From Flavobacteriales bacterium UBA6693 (GTDB lineage Bacteria > Bacteroidota > Bacteroidia > Flavobacteriales > Weeksellaceae): a stretch of DNA of 64,000 bases. Positions 25,623 to 32,947 of the stretch are shown here, piece by piece. The notes below the pieces were generated by a model. That model was not told where the DNA came from. It did not search any database and saw only the letters and a program-made list of their open reading frames with translations. How positions within the stretch are numbered: the stretch's first letter is position 1; every line of letters begins with the position of its first letter. Made by a program: the position numbers and the translations under genes. The stretch lies in contig DKJL01000007.1 of the NCBI GenBank assembly GCA_002454815.1, forward strand, positions 1 through 64,000, written 5' to 3'.

Positions 25623-25868
25623 ATGGAAGAAAAGTCAAAAGATCCTTTACACGGGAAACGGCTCGATGCAATTTTGGAAGAATTGGTCGAGTATTATGAC
25701 GGGTTTGAAAAGCTGGGCGAACAGATCAATATCAGATGCTTCACCGATAATCCAAGTATAAAATCTTCCTTAAAGTTTCTGCGAAAAACCGACTGGGCCC
25801 GCGCAAAAGTGGAAAGTCTTTATCTGTATGTTTTACGGCAAAAGAGGAAAAAAGAAAAGCCACAATAA
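25623..25868 (+). CDS. VF530 family (DUF2132) DNA-binding-like protein
   Basis: An 81-residue protein of the VF530 family, whose solved member resembles DNA-binding proteins. The family pattern DPLHGKRLDAILEELVEYYD, then IRCFTDNPSIKSSLKFLRKT and WARAKVESLYL is complete, and the tail is strongly basic. An upstream TTG at 25614 overlaps the promoter and is rejected. Target unknown. Confidence 0.85.
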   Translation: MEEKSKDPLHGKRLDAILEELVEYYDGFEKLGEQINIRCFTDNPSIKSSLKFLRKTDWARAKVESLYLYVLRQKRKKEKPQ

Positions 25869-25896
25869 TGTGGCTGCAGTTGATGTACAGAAGATG

Positions 25897-27045
25897 CTAA
25901 TGTTCGCTGCCGAACGCTTGTTTTAAATCATCGATCAGATCTTCTTTATCTTCAATACCGACACTTAAGCGCACCAGATCATCGGTAATTCCCAATTCTG
26001 CCCGCAATTCTGCCGGGATAGAGGCGTGGGTCATCAGCGTCGGATGATTGGCCAAAGATTCGACGCCACCCAAGGATTCGGCCAGCGTAAAAACTTTTAA
26101 ATTTTCCAGAAACTTTATGGCATCTTCTTTTTTCCCGGATTTAAAGGTGAACGAAACCATTCCGCCGGGCTCGCGCATTTGCTTTGCAGCGAGATCGTAT
26201 TGAGGATGAGATTCTAAACCGGGATAATAAACTTTTTCCACGGCCGGATGATTTTGGAGATACTTCGCCACTTCGAGACCATTTTCAGAATGACGCTGCA
26301 TTCTTAAAGCCAAAGTTTTAATTCCTCTTAAAACCAGATAAGAATCGTGTGGTCCTAAAATTCCGCCGCTTGCAAACTGTATAAAATGCAGCTTCTCGCC
26401 GAGTTCTTCGTTTTTGGCGATCAGTGCACCGGCAATTACATCGCTGTGTCCGCCCAGGTATTTCGTTGCAGAATGCATTACGATATCAGTTCCCAGATCT
26501 ATCGGCCGTTGGATGTAAGGCGTTGCGAAGGTGTTATCAACCGCCACCAAAATGTCTTTACCTTTCACCAGCTCAGTTACTGCTTTGATATCGACAAGTT
26601 TCATCAACGGATTTGTAGGCGTTTCCAGCCAGATCAGTTTTGTCTCATTAGTGATGACGTCAGCGATTTTAGAAACATCATCAAAACTCACAAACGTAAA
26701 TTTAAGCTGATATTTCTGAAATAATTTGGTGAACATCCGATAGCTTCCACCGTACAGATCATCAACAGCGACGACTTCGTCGCCTGGATTTAATAATTTT
26801 AAAACACAGTCGATGGCAGCCAGACCGGAGCCGAAAGCCAAGCCTTTAGCACCGTTCTCAATAGATGCCAAGCTGTCTTCCAGCGCCTGTCGTGTTGGAT
26901 TTGCGGCGCGCGAATACTCGTAACCGGAGTGAACGCCGGGTGATTTCTGTGCGAAGGTGGAGGTAAGAAAGACGGGAACATTTACTGCGCCCGTAGCAGG
27001 TTCGTGCTGCTGACCACCGTGAATTACTTTGGTGTTAAAATTCAT
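25897..27045 (-). CDS. Cystathionine gamma-synthase-like PLP enzyme
   Basis: A Cys/Met-metabolism PLP enzyme of 382 residues. The PLP lysine is in HSATKYLGGHSDVIAGA (about 195). YEYSRAANPTRQALE near the start and ESLGGVESLANHPTLMTHAS near the end are the patterns of cystathionine gamma-synthase or cystathionine gamma-lyase, which cannot be told apart safely by eye. It lies 113 bases behind gldC on the same strand. Confidence 0.88.
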   Translation of the reverse strand: MNFNTKVIHGGQQHEPATGAVNVPVFLTSTFAQKSPGVHSGYEYSRAANPTRQALEDSLASIENGAKGLAFGSGLAAIDCVLKLLNPGDEVVAVDDLYGGSYRMFTKLFQKYQLKFTFVSFDDVSKIADVITNETKLIWLETPTNPLMKLVDIKAVTELVKGKDILVAVDNTFATPYIQRPIDLGTDIVMHSATKYLGGHSDVIAGALIAKNEELGEKLHFIQFASGGILGPHDSYLVLRGIKTLALRMQRHSENGLEVAKYLQNHPAVEKVYYPGLESHPQYDLAAKQMREPGGMVSFTFKSGKKEDAIKFLENLKVFTLAESLGGVESLANHPTLMTHASIPAELRAELGITDDLVRLSVGIEDKEDLIDDLKQAFGSEH

Positions 27046-27158
27046 TGTTTGAGATTTGATTTAAATATGATTTGGGCTGAAAATATCTACTGTAATAGTG
27101 AGCAGCGCATTTATAATACTGTGCGCACCTCTTTCGACGCTCGGCTCAAAAGTCATTT

Positions 27159-27485
27159 TTACATTCTGATGGCCGATTTCTGGGCAAATTCTTCCGCCAT
27201 TTCTTCCATCCATTGCGCTACATCTTCCTCCCCTGTGGCACGTTCATAAGTATGGCTGAGGGACAGCAGGATTTGGTGCAGAAACATTTTCATTTGGTCC
27301 ACAGGCATATCTTTGGTCCAAAGGTCGATGCGGAGTGCTTCCATTTTTTTGTCATCCCACACGGAAATCATGGTCGCTTTTGTTTCTTCTTTTTCGATGC
27401 CGCCATCTTCGGCGTTCCACATCATTTTTTCGGGCACTTGGTTTTCATCAAGTTCAATGTCTATGGTGATTTGCGTCTGTCTCAT
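27159..27485 (-). CDS. gldC: Gliding motility protein GldC
   Basis: A 108-residue soluble protein found with GldB in gliding Bacteroidota. The pattern TQITIDIELDENQVPEKMMW, then WDDKKMEALRIDLWTKDMPV and MFLHQILLSLSHTYERAT is characteristic. Its exact role is unknown; in Flavobacterium johnsoniae its loss has only a mild effect. Its ATG overlaps the gldB stop in ATGA (27482-27485). Confidence 0.92.
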   Translation of the reverse strand: MRQTQITIDIELDENQVPEKMMWNAEDGGIEKEETKATMISVWDDKKMEALRIDLWTKDMPVDQMKMFLHQILLSLSHTYERATGEEDVAQWMEEMAEEFAQKSAIRM

Positions 27486-28465
27486 TCGTTTTTTGGTTTA
27501 TAATTGCTTTGGTTAAAAAGATCTTGGGCATTCATTTTCAGGAAATCCTGCAGTTTGGTGTCGGGGTTTTCATTGTAAAATTTACGGCAGATTTGCCAGC
27601 CCGTAAAAATCCCGATTTGTGGAGAAGATTCATTGTCGATTTCGGTATAAAATTTCGAAAAAGGCCCGGGCCGGATAAAGCGTTCCGCCAGCCTCATATC
27701 ATCGCTGAAAACCAAATTGTTTTCGACAAAATAATTCCAGATGTTGGCCTCGTTCGCTTGCGCCCATTCGTATTGCGCCGGCGTGTAACCGATTTTCAGA
27801 TAATCCGGTTCATCGGGTAAGAAAGCGTCTTGCAGAATCATCAGTTTACCTTCAAGGATAATTTGGTCGATAAATTTTTGCCCATCCACGGCGCGCGAAA
27901 GAAAATGTTCAGCCAAGATCAGCGACGATTTGGCCACGATGTTTTGGGGATTCATGCTTTTTTGGAAATAACTTTCCATTCCTTTATAATTCGGATTGTT
28001 TTCCCCCATAAAACCGGTAATATCGATGAAAAGCATATTTTCCCCGGCTTGGTAAAATACCGGATCCAGTGCGCTTGCCAAGACGGACGAATAAAGAAAA
28101 ACGCGCGGCTCGCGGAATTCCGGGAAATAATGCTGGATACGCGCAAAGAGTTTCTTTAAATCTGCATTCAGTTTCTCAATGTTTATTTTCGAAATTGCGT
28201 CCTTATAAATTTTAATTTCCTCGGAATCGCTGCGGCGCAGCCCAAAATCTTCGTCGGGCACGCTTCCCTGGAACCACGGATATTTTTCCTTAAACGTTTC
28301 CAGCGGTACGCCGGCATCGTAAAACTCCTTCGATAAATCGGTGATTTCCACCGGAGAATCGGAAACAGCGACCTTGGTTTCCCAAATATTTGCTGATTCT
28401 TTGCTACAGGATGATAGGTTAACGGCTAAAAGGCCCGAAAAAAAGAGATATCTGAAAAACTTCAT
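27482..28465 (-). CDS. gldB: Gliding motility lipoprotein GldB
   Basis: A lipoprotein required for gliding in Flavobacterium johnsoniae. The ATG at 28465 gives MKFFRYLFFSGLLAVNLSSC with a lipobox Cys20; 26 codons further upstream are in frame but overlap the promoter. The body has the known GldB pattern, with LKKLFARIQHYFPEFREPRV and the late DSPQIGIFTG-like region around WQICRKFYNENPDT. Divergent from nadE, with 91 bases between start codons. Confidence 0.92.
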   Translation of the reverse strand: MKFFRYLFFSGLLAVNLSSCSKESANIWETKVAVSDSPVEITDLSKEFYDAGVPLETFKEKYPWFQGSVPDEDFGLRRSDSEEIKIYKDAISKINIEKLNADLKKLFARIQHYFPEFREPRVFLYSSVLASALDPVFYQAGENMLFIDITGFMGENNPNYKGMESYFQKSMNPQNIVAKSSLILAEHFLSRAVDGQKFIDQIILEGKLMILQDAFLPDEPDYLKIGYTPAQYEWAQANEANIWNYFVENNLVFSDDMRLAERFIRPGPFSKFYTEIDNESSPQIGIFTGWQICRKFYNENPDTKLQDFLKMNAQDLFNQSNYKPKNE

Positions 28466-28489
28466 TATTTTTACATCGCAGTTGGATTG

Positions 28490-28497
28490 CAAAATTA
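28490..28497 (-). promoter_or_regulatory. -7 promoter element of gldB-gldC
   Basis: Minus strand TAATTTTG, a perfect TAnnTTTG, 24 bases before the chosen gldB start. It supports the start at 28465 over the longer frame. Confidence 0.5.
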
Positions 28498-28556
28498 AGC
28501 AATTTTCAGCGACCGCTCTGCGCTTACGCCAGACCTTCATCATTAAATATAAAAAG

Positions 28557-29345
28557 ATGCAGACAGAAAAAATTACTCAAAAAATTGTAGATTGGCTTCG
28601 GGATTATGCAAAGCAGGCAGGCATGCGCGGTTATGTGATCGGTGTCTCAGGCGGCATCGATTCCGCCGTTGTTTCTACACTTTGCGCGATGACGGGGCTG
28701 GATACTTTGCTCATCGAAATGCCCATACGCCAAAATCCGGACGAGGTAAGCCGCGCCTGGGAACATATGCAGGATTTGCAGAATCGTTTCACAAACATCA
28801 AAGCAATTTCGGTAAATCTCACGCCAACTTTTGAGCAACTGCACACTACTTTTAAAGTGGATGAAACCCAGTTTCCGGCAGAAAAACTCGCTTTTGCCAA
28901 TACCCGAAGCCGTCTCAGGATGCTTACTTTGTATTATTATGGCCAGATCAACGGTCTGCTGGTTTGTGGGACCGGAAACAAAGTGGAGGATTTCGGGGTA
29001 GGTTTTTTCACCAAATATGGCGATGGCGGGGTGGATGTTTCGCCGGTTGCTGATCTTTATAAAACGGAAATTTACACCCTCGCGCGTTCGCTGAATCTAG
29101 TGGAATCGGTACAGAACGCGATTCCGGCCGACGGTCTTTGGGATGAAACCAGAACCGATGAGCAGCAAATCGGGGCCAGCTATCCCGAGCTGGAAAAAAT
29201 CCAGAAAGAGTGGGGAACGAAAAGCGAAAGCGACTATTCCGGTCGGGACTTGGAAGTTTTCCGGATCTTTAGCCGAATGAATCGTGCCGCACAGCATAAA
29301 ATTCAGCCAATTCCCGTGTGTGATATTCCGGAAAACTGGCGATAA
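28557..29345 (+). CDS. nadE: NAD(+) synthase, ammonia-dependent type
   Basis: Adenylates and amidates nicotinate adenine dinucleotide to NAD. 262 residues from the ATG at 28557; the longer frame upstream runs through gldB on the other strand. The ATP pyrophosphatase loop is SGGIDS within YVIGVSGGIDSAVV, and GTGNKVEDFGVGFFTKYGDG is the second conserved block. No glutaminase domain, so it uses ammonia. Confidence 0.94.
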   Translation: MQTEKITQKIVDWLRDYAKQAGMRGYVIGVSGGIDSAVVSTLCAMTGLDTLLIEMPIRQNPDEVSRAWEHMQDLQNRFTNIKAISVNLTPTFEQLHTTFKVDETQFPAEKLAFANTRSRLRMLTLYYYGQINGLLVCGTGNKVEDFGVGFFTKYGDGGVDVSPVADLYKTEIYTLARSLNLVESVQNAIPADGLWDETRTDEQQIGASYPELEKIQKEWGTKSESDYSGRDLEVFRIFSRMNRAAQHKIQPIPVCDIPENWR

Positions 29346-29372
29346 AAAAGTATAATTTGGTTTTTTTTAAGC

Positions 29373-29879
29373 ATGAATAAAGAAAAAATAAAACTCATCC
29401 TCATCTTCCTGATTGGCTTATTAACCGCCTATCTGGTGATGTATTTCATTACTCAATATACTAAAACAGATGGTGACACGGCGGGAAATCATCACATTAA
29501 AGTTGAGGAAAAAGCGGGTGCGTCCACAAATAATTATGGTGAGATTGCAAGCGCGATTGATGAATTTACAGAAGAAAACGTGGTAATTGCTTTTGTGAAA
29601 ACCAATCATCAACTGCCCGATTTTTATGTTTCAAAAGCTAAAGCGCGCCGCCAGGGTTGGGTGGCTTCCGAAGGAAACCTTTGCGATGTGCTGCCCGGTA
29701 AAGCAATCGGCGGAGACCGCTTCAGCAACAGAGAGAAAAAGTTGCCGCCAGCAAAGCAGTATTTCGAAGCAGACGTTAATTATCACTGCGGGCGTCGCAA
29801 TGCAGACCGTATCGTTTTCAGTTCCACCGGCGATGTTTGGCTGACAAAAAATCACTACCGAACTTTTGCGAAGCAATAA
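29373..29879 (+). CDS. Membrane-anchored barnase-family ribonuclease
   Basis: A guanyl-preferring RNase related to Bacillus barnase. Residues 8-28 form a hydrophobic anchor or uncleaved signal; a linker follows and the RNase domain starts near 56. All catalytic residues align with barnase: K88 (K27), E132 (E73), R142 (R83), R146 (R87), H161 (H102), in the order QGWVASEGNL, IGGDRFSNRE, ADVNYHCGRRNADRI, NHYRTF. Two cysteines (C104, C139) could form a disulfide, which would suit an extracytoplasmic domain. The barstar gene follows by 38 bases. Confidence 0.92.
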   Translation: MNKEKIKLILIFLIGLLTAYLVMYFITQYTKTDGDTAGNHHIKVEEKAGASTNNYGEIASAIDEFTEENVVIAFVKTNHQLPDFYVSKAKARRQGWVASEGNLCDVLPGKAIGGDRFSNREKKLPPAKQYFEADVNYHCGRRNADRIVFSSTGDVWLTKNHYRTFAKQ

Positions 29880-29917
29880 TGTTTAAAAAATCAGCGATCA
29901 ATTTAAAATAGCAACAC

Positions 29918-30208
29918 ATGAATACCATCTACATCGACTTTACTGATCTCGGTGATTACGAAGATTTTTACGAACAGCTTAAAACAAAACTGCAGCTGCC
30001 GGAAGATTTCGGCGACAATCTCGATGCGCTTTCCGACACAATCACCGGGGCAGTAGCCTTGCCGCTGCACATCGAATTTGTAAATATGAGCGTAGAGCAA
30101 CTTGAGGATTTCGAAGATTTGCTCTCGACTTTGGAAGACGCCGAGGAAGAAGTGGATGGTTTTTCCTTTGCCTACTATCTCGAGCAATACGGAGAAAGCG
30201 CAGAATAG
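29918..30208 (+). CDS. Barstar-family ribonuclease inhibitor
   Basis: A 96-residue cytoplasmic inhibitor expected to block the barnase encoded just upstream. The barstar core is LPEDFGDNLDALSDTITG, with D36 and D40 matching the barnase-contacting D35 and D39 of Bacillus barstar. The Trp of barstar (W38) is Ser39 here. The C-terminal half is acidic, as in barstar. It protects the cell from the enzyme before export. Confidence 0.9.
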   Translation: MNTIYIDFTDLGDYEDFYEQLKTKLQLPEDFGDNLDALSDTITGAVALPLHIEFVNMSVEQLEDFEDLLSTLEDAEEEVDGFSFAYYLEQYGESAE

Positions 30209-30349
30209 TCTGCTGAGCGAAGTTCATTTAAATTAAAAGTATATTCAATATCATTTTTTTTAATTAGAAAATTTTTCTGGTGTAAAAAGCGACAATATGA
30301 AGTTTAAATGAACAAAATGGTTTCGTTCGTGTACCAGCATATAATTGTC

Positions 30350-30357
30350 TATTTTTG
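30350..30357 (+). promoter_or_regulatory. -7 promoter element of the two-component operon
   Basis: TATTTTTG, a perfect TAnnTTTG, 19 bases before the response regulator ATG. Confidence 0.5.
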
Positions 30358-30376
30358 AAAGAATAAACCAGTAATA

Positions 30377-31054
30377 ATGAATCAGAAGAAAATTCTTTTA
30401 ATCGATGATGAAGAGGATATTTTAGAAATTCTTTCTTATAATCTCGAAAAAGAAGGGTATAAAGTTTCGACAGCCAACAATGGAACCGAGGGCATTCGAA
30501 TAGCCAAAGAAGTGATTCCTGATCTTATTTTGCTTGATGTAATGATGCCCGGAAAAGACGGCATCGAAACCTGCACCGAGCTGCGCGCCCTCCGAGAACT
30601 CCAGAAAACACTCATCGTGTTTCTGTCTGCCCGAAGCGAAGAGTTTTCTCAGCTTGCAGGTTATCAGGCTGGCGCGAATGATTATATCGTGAAAGTCATC
30701 AAGCCGCGTGTGCTAATTTCCAAGATTAATGCGTTGCTTCAACTTACTTCCCATAGTGCACAGCACGCTAATATTATTGAAGTCGGGGGCCTTATTATAG
30801 ACAAAGACAACGTGAAAGTAACCAAAGACGGCCAACAGTTCATGCTGCCCAAGAAAGAGTTTGATTTGCTTTATCTGCTGGCCACCAATATCGAAAAAGT
30901 CTTTAAACGCGAGGAGATCTTGGAGAAAGTTTGGGGCAACGATGTGGTGGTAGGCGAGCGCACGATCGACGTACATATCCGGCGCCTGCGGGAAAAACTG
31001 GGCATCAGCACCATTCAGACCATGAAGGGAATCGGGTACAAATTAGTTGTGTAA
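30377..31054 (+). CDS. OmpR/PhoB-family response regulator
   Basis: DNA-binding transcription regulator of 225 residues. The receiver domain has the acidic pair D10-D11, phosphoacceptor D54 in LLDVMMPGKDG, S84 and K106. The Pro that normally follows that lysine is Val107 (DYIVKVIKPR), unusual for the family. The C-terminal winged helix shows EFDLLYLLATN, VFKREEILEKVWGND and TIDVHIRRLREKLG. It is followed by its histidine kinase after 36 bases. Confidence 0.94.
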   Translation: MNQKKILLIDDEEDILEILSYNLEKEGYKVSTANNGTEGIRIAKEVIPDLILLDVMMPGKDGIETCTELRALRELQKTLIVFLSARSEEFSQLAGYQAGANDYIVKVIKPRVLISKINALLQLTSHSAQHANIIEVGGLIIDKDNVKVTKDGQQFMLPKKEFDLLYLLATNIEKVFKREEILEKVWGNDVVVGERTIDVHIRRLREKLGISTIQTMKGIGYKLVV

Positions 31055-31090
31055 CTTTGTGTGGGTCGCACCAAAAGCGGCGCCACCGTT

Positions 31091-32119
31091 ATGAAGATTT
31101 ACCGACTCACATTTTTAGCTTCTTTGTTTCTTACAGCCGCCATGTTGCTGCTGGTTTTTGCCTTCGATGCCGTTAAGGATGATCTGCTTTCCGGAGCCGC
31201 GCCATTGTATACCGTGCTAATTATTGGCACTTTCGTTCTTCTTTTAATCAATTATTTCGTTGTTGATTTTTTGTTTAATTTTTACGGCAAACGCCAGATC
31301 CGTAAGATTTCGACTGTTTTGCCCGAAGAATTTGCCCATGAAGAACATACCCTCAATTTGAAAGACCTCAGCCAGCGATTCTCAGACCTGAATCTCCGAA
31401 ACACCACCGAAATCGATACCATGAAAGAAATGGAAAAATATCGGAAAGAATATATCGGCAATATTTCACACGAGATGAAAACTCCGTTGTTTACCATTCA
31501 GGGTTATGTGGACACTCTCGTGCAGGGCGGAATAGAAAATCTGGCCGTTCGTGATAAATATCTGGACCGCATTGACCGGTCTGTGGAGCGGTTACTGACC
31601 ATTGTAAAAGATCTGGATATGATCAACCAGTTTGAAAATGACCAGATCACGCTCCATAAAACCACTTTTGATATCAATCAACTCATTCGCGAGATGATCG
31701 AGTTTCTGGATCTGGAGGCGCAGAATAAGGACACGCAAATCGTACTTCAGGCGGGCAGTGCGCAACTTCCGGTTTTTGCCGACCGCGACAAAATTTCTCA
31801 GGTGCTGATGAATCTGATTTCCAACGCCATCAATTATTCCAACCGTGCCAGCGCCACGGTTACCATTAAAACGTCAGTCAATAATCAGAAGGTGACGGTG
31901 GTTGTGGAAGATAACGGCATGGGCATGAAACCGGAAATGCTGCAGCGTATTTTTGAGCGCTTTTACCGAATAGAATCCAGCCGAAACCGTACGGATGGAG
32001 GTTCAGGCCTGGGGCTGGCCATTGTAAAGCATATTTTGGAAGCGCACCACGAGACGATTAAGGTAGAAAGTGTCTATCTGGAAGGCGCACGTTTTAGCTT
32101 CACTTTACCAAAGGGTTAG
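31091..32119 (+). CDS. PhoR-like sensor histidine kinase
   Basis: Membrane kinase of 342 residues partnered with the response regulator upstream. Two transmembrane spans (about 6-25 and 38-62) are separated by only some 12 residues, so there is almost no external sensor. The H box is NISHEMKTPLFTIQGYVD, the N box LMNLISNAINYS, and the G boxes VEDNGMGM and GGSGLGLAIVKHIL. The ATG at 31091 (MKIYRLT) is chosen because it starts just before the first span; a GTG-like upstream start would add ten odd residues. Signal unknown. Confidence 0.93.
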   Translation: MKIYRLTFLASLFLTAAMLLLVFAFDAVKDDLLSGAAPLYTVLIIGTFVLLLINYFVVDFLFNFYGKRQIRKISTVLPEEFAHEEHTLNLKDLSQRFSDLNLRNTTEIDTMKEMEKYRKEYIGNISHEMKTPLFTIQGYVDTLVQGGIENLAVRDKYLDRIDRSVERLLTIVKDLDMINQFENDQITLHKTTFDINQLIREMIEFLDLEAQNKDTQIVLQAGSAQLPVFADRDKISQVLMNLISNAINYSNRASATVTIKTSVNNQKVTVVVEDNGMGMKPEMLQRIFERFYRIESSRNRTDGGSGLGLAIVKHILEAHHETIKVESVYLEGARFSFTLPKG

Positions 32120-32126
32120 CCGGCGC

Positions 32127-32147
32127 AAAATGTAAGAAAAACATTTT
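32127..32147 (+). terminator. Weak terminator after the histidine kinase
   Basis: A 7-bp AT-rich stem (32127-32133 with 32141-32147), then a short T run. Stability is low. Confidence 0.35.
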
Positions 32148-32170
32148 TAATAAAACTGAGTCCTTCGTTT

Positions 32171-32199
32171 TTTGTGAAATTTCAATTGTTCTATATTTG
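32171..32199 (+). promoter_or_regulatory. Promoter of the PRiA4_ORF3-type gene
   Basis: TTTG (32171-32174), a 17-base spacer, then TATATTTG (32192-32199), a perfect TAnnTTTG followed by caccc. The predicted leader is about 45 bases. Confidence 0.65.
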
Positions 32200-32250
32200 C
32201 ACCCTCACAATAATTTTTAAAGCAAATACAACGTATAAATATTAGTAATA

Positions 32251-32829
32251 ATGGTTTATAAAATCCGCATTATTTTAGATACTAAAGAAGATATTTTCCG
32301 TGACGTGGAAATCCGCGAAAAACAGACACTCTGGAATTTGCACCTCGGTATCAAAAGTGCCTTTTCACTGATGGGCGAAGATTTGTCACTTTTCAGCATT
32401 CTGGACGAGCAAGGCATGGTGGTGAAAACTGTCCCTTTGGAAGACATGAGCGATGATGGCGAGGGCGAGATCATGTCCGACGTTTACATCACTGAAGTGT
32501 TTGAGAAAGCTGGCGATAAAATCCACTTCCAGTATGGTTTCATGGATCTCTGGGAATTTTTCTGCGAACTGGTAGAAGTTATCGACGAAAAACCGGCCGT
32601 TAATTATCCGATAACCGTTTTCCGTTTTGGAAAAATGCCGCTGAAGGCACCCGCAAAAAGCACGGCAAAAAGCAAGAAAAACTCGGTATCGCCCATGTCC
32701 GACGACGACTTTGGCAACTTTGATGATACTTATTCCGTCGGCAGTTTTGAGGACGAGGACGACGACAATTATGATGATGAAGACGACGACGACTTCGGAG
32801 ACGATAATTTTGAGGACGATCTTGATTAA
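32251..32829 (+). CDS. PRiA4_ORF3-type (IS1096 passenger TnpR-like) protein with acidic tail
   Basis: 192 residues; the first 130 fit the plasmid pRiA4b ORF-3-like domain (VYKIRIILDTKEDIFRDVEI, TLWNLHLGIKSAF, DKIHFQYGFMDLWEFFCEL). The name comes from a transposon passenger gene, but chromosomal copies in Bacteroidota stand alone and their function is unknown. The last 45 residues are almost only Asp, Glu, Asn, Tyr and Phe, an extreme acidic tail after a Lys/Ser linker. No transposase is nearby. Confidence 0.8.
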   Translation: MVYKIRIILDTKEDIFRDVEIREKQTLWNLHLGIKSAFSLMGEDLSLFSILDEQGMVVKTVPLEDMSDDGEGEIMSDVYITEVFEKAGDKIHFQYGFMDLWEFFCELVEVIDEKPAVNYPITVFRFGKMPLKAPAKSTAKSKKNSVSPMSDDDFGNFDDTYSVGSFEDEDDDNYDDEDDDDFGDDNFEDDLD

Positions 32830-32843
32830 CACTACAATTAGAC

Positions 32844-32873
32844 CCCGCACCCGCCGGGTTTTTTTTGCTGGTC
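32844..32873 (+). terminator. Possible terminator
   Basis: A GC-rich segment, cacccgccgggt, followed by eight T. The stem is only four to five pairs. Confidence 0.4.
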
Positions 32874-32947
32874 ACTTTAGTTGCCATCACAGGCGTTAGA
32901 GCCGGAACTCACTTAAAATTGATACATTTGTGCTATAATATGAGTGC

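Noticed and set aside
27046..27158. Possible SAM riboswitch before the cystathionine synthase gene
   Set aside because: No SAM-I or SAM-II core pattern was found in the 113 bases.
28341..28556. A 72-codon N-terminal extension of nadE
   Set aside because: It runs antisense through gldB and its promoter, and NadE motifs start at the ATG at 28557.
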